In this document: positions 51,417 to 60,005 of the stretch, piece after piece
Numbering within the stretch: the stretch's first letter is position 1
Layout: each line of letters starts with the position of its first letter
Assembly: GCF_042648805.1 (NCBI RefSeq)
Contig: NZ_JBHRXZ010000003.1
Span: forward strand, 1 to 64,000
Length of the DNA: 64,000 nt
Reading direction: 5' to 3'
From: Azomonas tarimensis
GTDB lineage: Bacteria > Pseudomonadota > Gammaproteobacteria > Pseudomonadales > Pseudomonadaceae
Notes under the pieces: model-generated
The model's database searches: none
Seen by the model: the letters and a program-made list of their open reading frames with translations, nothing else
Told to the model about the DNA's origin: nothing
Translations under genes and position numbers: made by a program

Positions 51417-52634
51417 ATGGCAGTCGGTCTTGGCCCTCTTCCTACCCTGCATCCGGTACCCGGCTTCGAACTAGGCATTGCCTCGGCCGGCATCAAGCGT
51501 CCGGGCCGACGCGATGTGGTGGTCATGCGCTGTGCCGAAGGCTCGCACGTGGCGGGGGTAACGACCACCAACGCCTTCTGTGCCGCGCCGGTCATCGTCA
51601 CCCGCGAGCGCATGCAGGGCGCAGTGCGCTACCTGCTGACCAATACCGGTAACGCCAACGCCGGCACCGGTGAGCCTGGGCTGGTCGCGGCGCACCGGAC
51701 CACGGCGCGGCTGGCGGAACTGGCCGGCGTCGCCGAGGCGCAGGTGCTGCCCTTCTCCACCGGGGTGATCGGCGAGCCGTTGCCCGTGGAGAAGATCGAA
51801 GCCGCGCTGCCGGCGGCGCTGGCCGATCTCAGCCCCGATAACTGGGCGGCCGCCGCCAGCGGCATCATGACCACCGATACCCTGCCCAAGGGCGCCAGCC
51901 GGCAGTTCCAGCATGACGGGGTCACGGTCACCGTCACCGGTATCAGCAAGGGCGCTGGGATGATCCGTCCCAACATGGCCACCATGCTTGGCTATATCGC
52001 CACCGATGCGAAGGTGGCACCCAACGTCCTGCAGGACCTGGTGCGCGACGCCGCGAACAAGTCGTTCAACCGCATCACCATCGACGGCGACACCTCGACC
52101 AACGATTGCTGCATGCTGATCGCCACCGGGCAAGCCGCGCTGCCGGAAATCGAGAGGGCCGAGGGCGCGTTGTTCGGCGCCCTGAAGGCTGCGGTTCTGG
52201 AGGTGTTCATGGAACTGGCGCAGGCCATCGTGCGTGACGGCGAGGGGGCGACCAAGTTCGTCACGGTCGAGGTCAACGGCGGCGCTGCCGCACAGGAATG
52301 CCTCGATGTCGGCTATGCGGTGGCGCATTCGCCCTTGATCAAGACTGCCCTGTTCGCGTCGGATCCCAACTGGGGAAGGATTCTCGCTGCAGTCGGCCGG
52401 GCCGGCGTGGCTGATCTCGACGTGAGCAAGATCGACGTCTTCCTTGGCGATGTCTGCATCGCCAGCCGGGGCGGGCGCTTTAGTGGCTATACCGAAGAAC
52501 AAGGCGCGGCGGTCATGGCCGAGGCGGAAATCCGCATTCGCATCGAACTGGGACGCGGCCAGTTCAGCGAGACGATCTGGACCACCGACCTGTCGCATGA
52601 GTATGTAAAGATCAATGCCGAGTACCGCACCTGA
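51417..52634 (+). CDS. argJ: Bifunctional glutamate N-acetyltransferase/amino-acid acetyltransferase ArgJ
   Basis: ArgJ transfers acetyl from N-acetylornithine to glutamate, recycling acetyl in arginine synthesis. The 405-residue precursor contains the autoproteolysis site Ala-Thr in NMATMLGY, which yields alpha and beta chains with the Thr as nucleophile. The start at 51417 follows CAGGAG. The 180 bases after secA show no clear terminator. Confidence 0.96.
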   Translation: MAVGLGPLPTLHPVPGFELGIASAGIKRPGRRDVVVMRCAEGSHVAGVTTTNAFCAAPVIVTRERMQGAVRYLLTNTGNANAGTGEPGLVAAHRTTARLAELAGVAEAQVLPFSTGVIGEPLPVEKIEAALPAALADLSPDNWAAAASGIMTTDTLPKGASRQFQHDGVTVTVTGISKGAGMIRPNMATMLGYIATDAKVAPNVLQDLVRDAANKSFNRITIDGDTSTNDCCMLIATGQAALPEIERAEGALFGALKAAVLEVFMELAQAIVRDGEGATKFVTVEVNGGAAAQECLDVGYAVAHSPLIKTALFASDPNWGRILAAVGRAGVADLDVSKIDVFLGDVCIASRGGRFSGYTEEQGAAVMAEAEIRIRIELGRGQFSETIWTTDLSHEYVKINAEYRT

Positions 52635-52644
52635 GGCGGCGGGC

Positions 52645-53577
52645 ATGACCCTGGTGGTGCATGTCGCGGCGGCGGTGATTCGCGGTGAGCAGCAGCGGAT
52701 CCTGATCGCCCGTCGACCGGTGGGCAAGCATCAGGGCGGTCTCTGGGAATTTCCTGGTGGCAAGGTGGAGCCCGGCGAGTCGGTGGAGTCGGCGCTTGCC
52801 CGCGAGCTGCTGGAAGAGCTCGGCATCACTGTGGAGGCGGCCCGGCCGTTGATCAAGATCCGCCACGACTATCCGGACAAGTCCGTGTTGCTCGATGTCT
52901 GGGAGGTGACCCGCTTCGCCGGGCACGCGCACGGAGTCGAGGGTCAGCCGGTGGCCTGGGTGATGCCCGAAGCGTTGCCCGGCTATCGCTTTCCCGAGGC
53001 CAATCTGCCGATCATCAATGCCGCACGCTTGCCGGACCGTTATCTGATCACGCCCGAGGGTTTGACGCCGCAGGCATTGCTCGAAGGGCTGGCGCGGGCG
53101 CTGGCGCAAGGTGTGCGGCTCGTTCAACTGCGGGCGCCCGGGCTCGACGAAGCGAGCTACAGGGAGCTGGCCAGGCAAGCACTGGTGCTCTGCCAGGGTC
53201 GCGCCTGGCTGATGCTGAAGGGACCGCTCCATTGGCAGGATGAGTTTCCAGAGGCGGGCTGGCACCTGACGGCTCGGCAACTGCGTGAGCCGCTGCAGCG
53301 GCGCCCTGGCGGCTGGCTGGCCGCCTCCTGCCACAGTGAGGAAGAGCTGAGGCTGGCGGCCGAGGCGGGGGTCGACTTCGTCACCCTTTCGCCTGTGCAG
53401 TCGACGGCGAGTCATCCGGGCTCCCCGGCGCTGGGCTGGGAGCAGGCCAGTGCGCTGCTGCAGGGCTGCCGCCTGCCGGCCTATCTCCTTGGCGGGCTAG
53501 GCCCGCAAATGCTTTCCAGAGCCCTTGCCGCCGGTGCCCAGGGCGTAGCCGGTATCCGCTCATTCTGGCCGGCATGA
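52645..53577 (+). CDS. Nudix hydrolase (MutT-like) fused to a ThiE-like domain
   Basis: A 310-residue two-domain protein. The N-terminal 130 residues are a MutT-type Nudix hydrolase with a complete Nudix box at residues 39-60 (Gly39, Glu45, Arg53-Glu54, Glu57-Glu58, Gly60). The C-terminal 160 residues resemble a TIM-barrel thiamine-phosphate synthase/TenI domain (LVQLRAPGL, SCHSEEELRLAAEAGVDFV, LGGLGPQML). MutT removes 8-oxo-dGTP; the role of the second domain is unknown. The start at 52645 follows GAGGCGG; an upstream ATG at 52615 lies inside argJ. The fusion beside argJ is common in Pseudomonas. Confidence 0.88.
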   Translation: MTLVVHVAAAVIRGEQQRILIARRPVGKHQGGLWEFPGGKVEPGESVESALARELLEELGITVEAARPLIKIRHDYPDKSVLLDVWEVTRFAGHAHGVEGQPVAWVMPEALPGYRFPEANLPIINAARLPDRYLITPEGLTPQALLEGLARALAQGVRLVQLRAPGLDEASYRELARQALVLCQGRAWLMLKGPLHWQDEFPEAGWHLTARQLREPLQRRPGGWLAASCHSEEELRLAAEAGVDFVTLSPVQSTASHPGSPALGWEQASALLQGCRLPAYLLGGLGPQMLSRALAAGAQGVAGIRSFWPA

Positions 53578-53646
53578 ACCTGATCTCCGGCTTTCGGTCT
53601 GTGGCTCAGTTATGCCATCCTGGCGCGCTGGAACTAGCTCTTGATA

Positions 53647-53673
53647 GCTGAAATCAATAGGAACGATTTCAGC
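53647..53673. promoter_or_regulatory. Inverted repeat upstream of ahpC
   Basis: Perfect 9-bp arms GCTGAAATC (53647-53655) and GATTTCAGC (53665-53673) separated by 9 bases, 76 bases before the ahpC start. There is no T-run, so this is not a terminator for the Nudix gene. It could be an operator for a dimeric regulator or a leader hairpin. It does not fit the OxyR tetranucleotide pattern well. Confidence 0.4.
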
Positions 53674-53749
53674 ATTCAATCGGCTCCCCGCAGTCAGCTG
53701 AGGTAAGGTACTCCCCGTACTGATTTGAACCCCCATAAGGAGTGAATCG

Positions 53750-54313
53750 ATGTCTGTGATCAACACTGAAATCAAGCCGTTCAAGGCCAGCGCATTCAAG
53801 CAGGGCAAGTTCATTGAAGTCAGCGAAGCTGACCTCAAGGGCAAGTGGTCCGTATTCTTCTTCTACCCGGCCGACTTCACCTTCGTCTGCCCCACCGAAC
53901 TGGGCGATGTGGCCGACCACTACGAAGAGTTCCAGAAGCTGGGTGTGGAAATCTACTCGGTGTCCACCGACACCCACTTCACCCACAAGGCCTGGCACGA
54001 CAGCTCGGAAACCATCGGCAAGATCCAGTACACCATGATCGGTGATCCGACTGGCACCATCACCCGCAACTTCGACTGCATGCGCGAAACCATGGGTCTG
54101 GCAGACCGCGGCACCTTCATCGTTGATCCGGAAGGCATCATCCAGGCTGTGGAAATCACCGCCGAAGGCATCGGCCGCGACGCTTCCGACCTGCTGCGCA
54201 AGGTCAAGGCCGCACAATACGTCGCCTCTCATCCGGGTGAAGTCTGCCCTGCCAAGTGGAAGGAAGGCGAAGCCACTCTGGCGCCTTCGCTGGATCTGGT
54301 CGGCAAGATCTAA
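53750..54313 (+). CDS. ahpC: Alkyl hydroperoxide reductase subunit C (peroxiredoxin)
   Basis: A 187-residue typical 2-Cys peroxiredoxin that reduces hydrogen and organic peroxides. The peroxidatic Cys47 is in FTFVCPTE and the resolving Cys166 in GEVCPAKW. AAGGAG lies 8-9 bases before the ATG. No ahpF, its usual reductase partner, follows; it must be elsewhere or replaced by the thioredoxin system. A strong terminator closes the gene. Confidence 0.96.
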   Translation: MSVINTEIKPFKASAFKQGKFIEVSEADLKGKWSVFFFYPADFTFVCPTELGDVADHYEEFQKLGVEIYSVSTDTHFTHKAWHDSSETIGKIQYTMIGDPTGTITRNFDCMRETMGLADRGTFIVDPEGIIQAVEITAEGIGRDASDLLRKVKAAQYVASHPGEVCPAKWKEGEATLAPSLDLVGKI

Positions 54314-54358
54314 GCAAGCTGCTGCAGCGTCCGTTCGCGGACGCATTGCTTGAATGAA

Positions 54359-54388
54359 CGCCCGGTGGCTCAGCCCACCGGGCGTTTT
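54359..54388 (+). terminator. Intrinsic terminator after ahpC
   Basis: Perfect 10-bp arms CGCCCGGTGG (54359-54368) and CCACCGGGCG (54375-54384) with a 6-base loop, followed by TTTT, 45 bases after the ahpC stop. Confidence 0.9.
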
Positions 54389-54485
54389 CGTTCCTGCGTT
54401 CCAGTTCGCAGTGGTCTCCTGCAGGGGCGGTGAGGATACTTGACAGCCGCAAGCGGTCTTACCTGAAAGGTTTACGGAGTTGCAG

Positions 54486-55604
54486 ATGAGCGCAGCGGAT
54501 CTCAGGCGAAAGGTCTGTACCTTTCCCAATCGTGTCGTCGAGCCCGAGCACGAACGTGTCGTGCACCGCCTGCTGGCCGAGCGCCTCGCCAGACTGACCG
54601 GGACCAGCTTTGCCGGTGACTACAGCGTCGACCGCGTACCGGCCCAGGGTGCCTATCTGGTTCCCTCGGCCACTCTGGTCGGCCTCGACGAGGCGGCACG
54701 AGTGGGCGTGACCAGCGAGCGAGACCTCTTCGGAGGCGTCGTGCCGCATGCCTTCATCGCCACCAAGGCCATTACTCATCCACTGGTGGATCCTCAGGCG
54801 AGGGCGCCGCTGGGCTGGTCGACGGCATTCGGGGAGCGGGTCGAGGGCAGCGTCCTGGAAGGCTATAGCGCCTTTTCAATGGCGGATGCCGAGCAAGCGG
54901 GACGTCGCCTGCTCGCGGGCGGCGCCTTGCGTGTCAAACCGGTGAACGCCACGGCAGGGCGCGGGCAGGTGCGGATCGACAACGAAACGGCGCTGATTCA
55001 GGCACTGCATGCGATCGACAGCGAGGAAGTGGAGAAATGCGGGCTGGTGCTCGAGCGACATCTGGAGCAGGTGGCAACCATCAGCGTTGGACAGGTACGG
55101 ATCGGCGAGCGGGTGATCAGCTACCACGGTACCCAGCGCCTGACCACCGACAACAGCGGAGAGCAGGTCTACGGCGGTTCCGACCTCTGGGTGGTACAGG
55201 GTGGTTTCGAAGACCTGCTGGCGCTCGATCTCAGCGAGTCGGTGCGGCTCGCGGTGGAGCAGGCTCGTTGTTACGACGAGGCGGCGTCCGGCTGTTATCC
55301 AGGTTTTTTTGCCTCGCGGCGAAATTACGATGTTGCCTGCGGCGTAACGCCGAAGGGCCGACGCTGTTCGGGTGTGCTCGAGCAGTCCTGGCGCATCGGT
55401 GGTGCCAGCAGCGCCGAGATCTTCGCCCTGGAGATGCTCGGCCGGCCTGGAGGACCCGAGCGTCTATGCGCCAGTTCAGTGGAGATCTATGGTGAAGGAG
55501 CCCTGTTGCCGGATGGCGCCACGGTGCTTTATCAAGGGCAGGATGCCCATGTCGGACCTATCAGCAAGTGTGTAACGTTGGAGGATTATGGCGACCCAGT
55601 GTGA
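54486..55604 (+). CDS. DUF3182 protein, ATP-grasp-like
   Basis: A 372-residue DUF3182 protein. Its centre reads like an ATP-grasp enzyme: a Lys-containing strand and glycine loop (LRVKPVNATAGRGQVRI), an alternating pattern ending in LVLERHL, and a C-terminal block rich in conserved polar residues (YGGSDLWVVQGGFEDLL, SWRIGGASSAEIF). ATP-grasp enzymes form carbon-nitrogen or carbon-sulfur bonds from carboxylates; the substrate here is unknown. GGAG lies 6 bases before the ATG. It overlaps the hydrolase gene by 17 bases, so the two probably act together. Confidence 0.8.
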   Translation: MSAADLRRKVCTFPNRVVEPEHERVVHRLLAERLARLTGTSFAGDYSVDRVPAQGAYLVPSATLVGLDEAARVGVTSERDLFGGVVPHAFIATKAITHPLVDPQARAPLGWSTAFGERVEGSVLEGYSAFSMADAEQAGRRLLAGGALRVKPVNATAGRGQVRIDNETALIQALHAIDSEEVEKCGLVLERHLEQVATISVGQVRIGERVISYHGTQRLTTDNSGEQVYGGSDLWVVQGGFEDLLALDLSESVRLAVEQARCYDEAASGCYPGFFASRRNYDVACGVTPKGRRCSGVLEQSWRIGGASSAEIFALEMLGRPGGPERLCASSVEIYGEGALLPDGATVLYQGQDAHVGPISKCVTLEDYGDPV

Positions 55605-56334
55605 GACCTTGCAGATCGCGGTGGACGACGAGCTCATCGCGGCGACGCTACTCGAGCCCAAGGCCAAGCTGCCGGGCGTGCTCTTTGTTCACGGCTGGGG
55701 CGGTAGCCAGCAGCGTGACCTCGAGCGCGCACGGGGCCTGGCCGGAATGGGCTGCATCTGCCTGTCGTTCGACCTTCGTGGCCATGCGGAAACCCTGGCG
55801 CAGCAGGAGACGGTCAATCGCGAACACAGCCTGCGTGACCTGCTGGCGGCCTACGATCGGCTGCTGGCACATCCGCATGTGGACCCCTCGGCCGTGGCAG
55901 TCATCGGCACAAGCTATGGCGGTTACCTCTCGGCGATACTGACTTCGTTGCGCCCGGTGAAGTGGCTGGCGCTGAGGGTGCCCGCCCTCTACCGCGACGA
56001 GGACTGGCTGGTGGCCAAGCGCAAGCTCGATCGCGAAGACCTGCAACGCTATCGGCGCACCCGCGTTCGCCCTGAGGAGAACCGCGCGCTCGGAGCCCTG
56101 GCGGCGTTCAAGGGCGACGTTCTGATCGTCGAATCGGAGCACGACGACTTCGTGCCCCACGAGACGATCATGAGTTACCGGGCGGCCCTGCAGCAGACCC
56201 ACTCGCTGACGCATCGGATCATCGATGGCGCCGACCACGCCTTGAGTGGCGAGCTCTGCCAGCGAGCCTACACCGAGGTGTTGACCAACTGGGCGACCGA
56301 GATGATCGTTGGGGCGCGCCTAGGCGAGCGGTGA
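55588..56334 (+). CDS. Alpha/beta hydrolase partner of the DUF3182 protein
   Basis: A 248-residue alpha/beta hydrolase. The oxyanion region is HGWGGSQQ, the nucleophile elbow GTSYGG (Ser), and the terminal His is in DGADHAL; an Asp in SEHDDFVP completes the triad. The lid region (about 130-170) is Arg/Glu-rich. Such proteins act as esterases or peptidases; the tight overlap with the ATP-grasp-like gene suggests a shared pathway in which one builds and the other cleaves a bond. Confidence 0.85.
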   Translation: MATQCETLQIAVDDELIAATLLEPKAKLPGVLFVHGWGGSQQRDLERARGLAGMGCICLSFDLRGHAETLAQQETVNREHSLRDLLAAYDRLLAHPHVDPSAVAVIGTSYGGYLSAILTSLRPVKWLALRVPALYRDEDWLVAKRKLDREDLQRYRRTRVRPEENRALGALAAFKGDVLIVESEHDDFVPHETIMSYRAALQQTHSLTHRIIDGADHALSGELCQRAYTEVLTNWATEMIVGARLGER

Positions 56335-57366
56335 ACTGCCGGCTTCGGAGCGTTCGGGCTTGTGTGGACCGACGAAGGCGCTCCACTGGCGGTCGACAAG
56401 CTGCTCCTTGAGCACTTCGATGACGTCCACCAGCAGCTCTTCGAGGGCCAGGTCGGTGTCGTCGCCCTGATAAAGCCAGGCCTCGAAGAACCGGTCCGCA
56501 AGATTGGCCGCCAGTTGCTGGCTCTGCGGCGCGTTGAGGCCGTCCACCGCCGCCTGGATCAGGCGCGACGCGACGTCGGCGAGGGCCTCGTCAAGGGTAC
56601 TGGCCAGGCGGTTGCCCAGGGGCAGGCGGCGGAGGTTGCGCATTTCGGCATTGTCGGCCAGCGCCTGGCGGATCAGGTTGCTCACGTAGCCCTCGATGGC
56701 GCCGCGATTGTCCCGGTAACCACCTTCTATCATTGCCTGGGTGCGCCGCGACAGGTCCTTGAGCAGGCGGTCCTTGCGCGGACGCACCACGTCCGTGACC
56801 AGCCGCTTGGCCAGATCCTGGCTGGTGCCGATCTCCTCCTGCAGCCGGGTGAACATCTTCACCATGACTCGGTTGGAAATCTCGTCGAGCAGCCGCTGGT
56901 AGTAATGATTGCCGAACTCGTAGATACCCCAGCGGCGCATATCGATCAGACCCAGCCGCTGCAGACGCAGCAGCAGACTGCCGACGCGCAGCACGCGAAG
57001 CCAGCGGAATCCAGCCAGCGGGATGCAGCCCAGCACGTCGTACCAGTGAACGAAGGGATAGTAGTACCAGCGCCGGTAGCGATGCTCGAACAGCGAGACG
57101 ACCCAGCCGAGCAGCACATCGAACACCAGGACGGCGACGAACATCAGGTCGATGAAGACGAAGTTGTCGTGCACATGTTCGGCATAGGTGGCATGTAGCC
57201 CCGGCAGCCAGCGAGCCAGTGCCTGGTTGAGCGGATCGACCGCGAACAGGCTGTCGAACAGAATCAGTGCCAGGTTGATGCATACCAGCACCACGATGAA
57301 AGCTTCCCAGGCGGCATGCACGCCTTCACGGGTGCGCATGCGCTTCTGATCGCGGCGATCAAGCAT
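56320..57366 (-). CDS. Voltage-sensor-like membrane protein without a pore domain
   Basis: A 348-residue protein with helices near residues 20-41 and 69-93, a third segment near 104-120, and a Leu-rich helix with Arg121, Arg124, Arg127, Arg134 and Arg137 spaced like an S4 voltage sensor after a WYDVLGCIP segment (compare WNxFDxxV in ion channels). No pore helix or selectivity filter follows; the C-terminal 200 residues are soluble and helical. Some databases label relatives ion transporter or, wrongly, SecA. It overlaps the cobalamin adenosyltransferase gene by 8 bases and the convergent hydrolase gene by 15. Confidence 0.75.
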   Translation of the reverse strand: MLDRRDQKRMRTREGVHAAWEAFIVVLVCINLALILFDSLFAVDPLNQALARWLPGLHATYAEHVHDNFVFIDLMFVAVLVFDVLLGWVVSLFEHRYRRWYYYPFVHWYDVLGCIPLAGFRWLRVLRVGSLLLRLQRLGLIDMRRWGIYEFGNHYYQRLLDEISNRVMVKMFTRLQEEIGTSQDLAKRLVTDVVRPRKDRLLKDLSRRTQAMIEGGYRDNRGAIEGYVSNLIRQALADNAEMRNLRRLPLGNRLASTLDEALADVASRLIQAAVDGLNAPQSQQLAANLADRFFEAWLYQGDDTDLALEELLVDVIEVLKEQLVDRQWSAFVGPHKPERSEAGSSPLA

Positions 57367-57937
57367 CGCGGGCCGCCGCGCGCCAGAGGATTTCCGCGCA
57401 GCCCTGGCGCCGGGCGATCAGGCGCGCGGCGACGAACAGCAGGTCCGACAGCCGATTGAGATAGGCCAGGCACAATGGGCGCAAGGGTTCGCTGGCGTTG
57501 AGCTGCTGACAGCGGCGCTCGGCGGTACGGGCGGCGCTGCGGCACAGGTGCGCCTGGGCCGCAAGGCGCGAACCTCCAGGGAGGATGAATTCCTGCAAGG
57601 GACCAAGCTCCTCGTTCCAGCGATCCATGGCCTGCTCCAGACGGTCGATCTCGTCCGAACCCAGGGCCTGGTAATCGGGCATCGCCAATTCCCCGCCAAG
57701 GTCGAACAGGCGGTGCTGACAAGGCGCGAGCAGCTCGATGATTTCACCCAGCGCCGGCCAGTGCGCCTGTGCCTCGCTCAGTTCGGCCAGCAACAGGCCC
57801 AACTGGCTGTTCAGGCTGTCCACTTCGCCCATCGCCTCGATGCGCGGGTGATCCTTGGGTACCCGGCGTCCATCGGCGAGGCCGGTTTCCCCGGAATCGC
57901 CGGTGCGGGTGTAGATCCTTGACAAACGATTGCCCAT
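57359..57937 (-). CDS. Cob(I)alamin adenosyltransferase, PduO type
   Basis: A 192-residue PduO-type ATP:cob(I)alamin adenosyltransferase that makes adenosylcobalamin. Family features are the N-terminal YTRTGDSGETGLADG and MGEVDSLNSQLG blocks and the C-terminal CLAYLNRLSDLLFVAARL segment. It lies downstream of the sensor kinase and overlaps the next gene. No other cobalamin gene adjoins. Confidence 0.93.
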   Translation of the reverse strand: MGNRLSRIYTRTGDSGETGLADGRRVPKDHPRIEAMGEVDSLNSQLGLLLAELSEAQAHWPALGEIIELLAPCQHRLFDLGGELAMPDYQALGSDEIDRLEQAMDRWNEELGPLQEFILPGGSRLAAQAHLCRSAARTAERRCQQLNASEPLRPLCLAYLNRLSDLLFVAARLIARRQGCAEILWRAAARDA

Positions 57938-57950
57938 GGTGCGTCCCCTA

Positions 57951-59963
57951 TTATGAAGTGGCTTTGCGTGGCGCAGCCAGGGGCAGGCGCAGGGTGAAGG
58001 TCGCGCCTTGCCCGGGGCGGGAGTGGACCTCCATCTGCCCCTTGTGATTGTTGGTGATGATGAAATACGAAACGGAAAGCCCCAGTCCGGTTCCCTGGCC
58101 TACTTCCTTGGTGGTGTAGAAGGGCTCGAAGATGCGTTGGCGAACATGCTCGGGCATGCCGCCGCCGTTGTCCTGCACCTGAATCTCGGCCCAGGGCGGA
58201 TTCAGCCGGGTCCGCAGGATGATCTGCCCCGGCGCGTGTTCGGCCTGGTGGTGGATGGCCTGTGCCGCGTTTTTCAGGAGGTTGAGCAGAACCTGCTCGA
58301 GCTCGTTGGCGATGCAGGGCACCCGGCCAAGGCGCGGGTCGAAATCGCGCTGCAGATCGAGGGCACGGAAGTCGAAGCCTTCGGCCAGGTCGAAGTCACT
58401 GCTGGCGATCTCTACCGCCTGATCGATCAGGGCGGCCAGGTCGCACTCGGCAAGCTGGCGATTGCTCAGGCGGCTGAAGCTGAGCATGTGGCTGACGATT
58501 CGCGCGGCACGGCGGCCGGATTGCTGGATACCATCGAGCAGTTGCGGGATCTCTCGCGCCTGGAGGTAGAGGTTGACGGCGTCGAGGCGCACGCCGGTTT
58601 GCTCGGCCACCTCGCGGTTGCGCTCGAGGTCGCCTGACAGGCGACGGCGAATGTTCTGCGCATTGTGCAGGATGGCGCCGAGTGGGTTGTTGATCTCGTG
58701 GGCCATTCCCGCCGCGAGGCTGCCGACCGAACGCATCTTTTCCGACTGGACCATGATCTCTTCCAGCCCGATGCGTTCGGTGATGTCGTCGATGCGGATC
58801 ACCACGCCGCGTCCCCCGCCTCCCACCAGTGGGTAGAAGGTGAGTTCATAGTGACGCGGCATCTCGCCGCGAAACCAGGTGACCCGTTCCACCCGCTCCA
58901 CCTCCAGTTCTTCGGCGGCGCGGCGGATCTGATCGACGAAAGGTTTGAGCGGGGCGAAGGCGACAAGTACCGAATGGTTCAGCGCATCCTCCAGCGCCGT
59001 TCCGGAGAGGCTGGTGGCTTCGGCATTCCACTGGGTCACCTGCAGGTCCTCGTCGACCGCGATCAGCGCCGAAGGCATCGAATCGATGATGTTGTTCAGG
59101 TAGTTCTGAAAGCCGGTGAGCTTTTTCTCGATCTTGCTGCGCACCTGTACCTCGAGCTCCAATTGGCGGTTGGAGCGTCGGGTCTGTTCGGCCAGGGTTT
59201 CCGACTGGTCCAGCGCACTCTGGGCATCGTCGCGGGCGCGTTCGAGCTGCTGTTCGCGGGCCTCGATGCGCGACAGCATGGTATTGAAGGCGTCGGCCAG
59301 ACGGCCGATCTCATCGGTGCTGCGTGAACGGGCACGCAGGGCGTAGTTTTCCTCGCGGGTGACCCGGCGTGAGAGCTCCTCGAGACGGCGGATCGGCTTG
59401 GTGATGAGCTTGCGGGTCTGGCGCGCGACCACTCCCCAACAAAGCAACGACACCACCAGGATGGCCAGGCTGGCAGTCAGGGTCCCGGTAAAGAAGGCGC
59501 CAGGCAGCTCGCTACTGGCCACCAGCAGAAGCTGTCCGGGCGGCCCTTCGGGCTGGGGTAGCTCGATTAACAGGTTGGCGCGAAATTCGGAATGGCGCCA
59601 CCCGTCCAGGTCGTGCAGATGCGCGGGAATCTTCAGGTCCTCGCCTCTCGAGCGTTGCGCCAGTACGTTGCCCTCGGCATCGAAGATCACCGCCGCCCGT
59701 AGCGGGGCATAGCTCTGCAGGCGTTGCAGGAGGGCCTGTGCCGACTCCGGCGAAGCCAGGGCAGAGCTGCTCAGCTCTGGTGAAGCGATGAGTTCGGCAA
59801 TGCTCTGCATGGCCTGTGGCGCCACGCTCTGGCGGGAGATCCAGTAGGCGGCACTGATGAATACCAGGTTGGCGGCGATCAGCACGGCGCTGAGCAGCAC
59901 AAGCATGGCGACCAGCAGTTTGCGGCCGACCGGCAGGTTTACGAGACGCTGGCGCAGGGTCAT
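57951..59963 (-). CDS. PAS-containing sensor histidine kinase
   Basis: A 670-residue membrane kinase: helix near residues 16-38, a periplasmic sensor (about 40-155), a second helix (about 160-180), HAMP, a coiled coil, a PAS domain (about 290-400), a HisKA domain with phospho-acceptor His422 in AHEINNPL, and a HATPase domain with NLLKNAAQAI and GTGLGLS motifs. No receiver gene adjoins directly; a receiver/GGDEF gene two genes upstream on the same strand is the likely partner. In P. aeruginosa the gene at the same place (PA4398, from memory) affects swarming. Confidence 0.92.
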   Translation of the reverse strand: MTLRQRLVNLPVGRKLLVAMLVLLSAVLIAANLVFISAAYWISRQSVAPQAMQSIAELIASPELSSSALASPESAQALLQRLQSYAPLRAAVIFDAEGNVLAQRSRGEDLKIPAHLHDLDGWRHSEFRANLLIELPQPEGPPGQLLLVASSELPGAFFTGTLTASLAILVVSLLCWGVVARQTRKLITKPIRRLEELSRRVTREENYALRARSRSTDEIGRLADAFNTMLSRIEAREQQLERARDDAQSALDQSETLAEQTRRSNRQLELEVQVRSKIEKKLTGFQNYLNNIIDSMPSALIAVDEDLQVTQWNAEATSLSGTALEDALNHSVLVAFAPLKPFVDQIRRAAEELEVERVERVTWFRGEMPRHYELTFYPLVGGGGRGVVIRIDDITERIGLEEIMVQSEKMRSVGSLAAGMAHEINNPLGAILHNAQNIRRRLSGDLERNREVAEQTGVRLDAVNLYLQAREIPQLLDGIQQSGRRAARIVSHMLSFSRLSNRQLAECDLAALIDQAVEIASSDFDLAEGFDFRALDLQRDFDPRLGRVPCIANELEQVLLNLLKNAAQAIHHQAEHAPGQIILRTRLNPPWAEIQVQDNGGGMPEHVRQRIFEPFYTTKEVGQGTGLGLSVSYFIITNNHKGQMEVHSRPGQGATFTLRLPLAAPRKATS

Positions 59964-60005
59964 GGGTTCTGAACGAGAGAGGACTTCCGGCAGCGTAGCG
60001 GGCGT

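Noticed and set aside
53640..53700. OxyR site upstream of ahpC
   Set aside because: Only one ATAG half is correctly placed; the 10-11-base repeating tetranucleotide pattern is not present.
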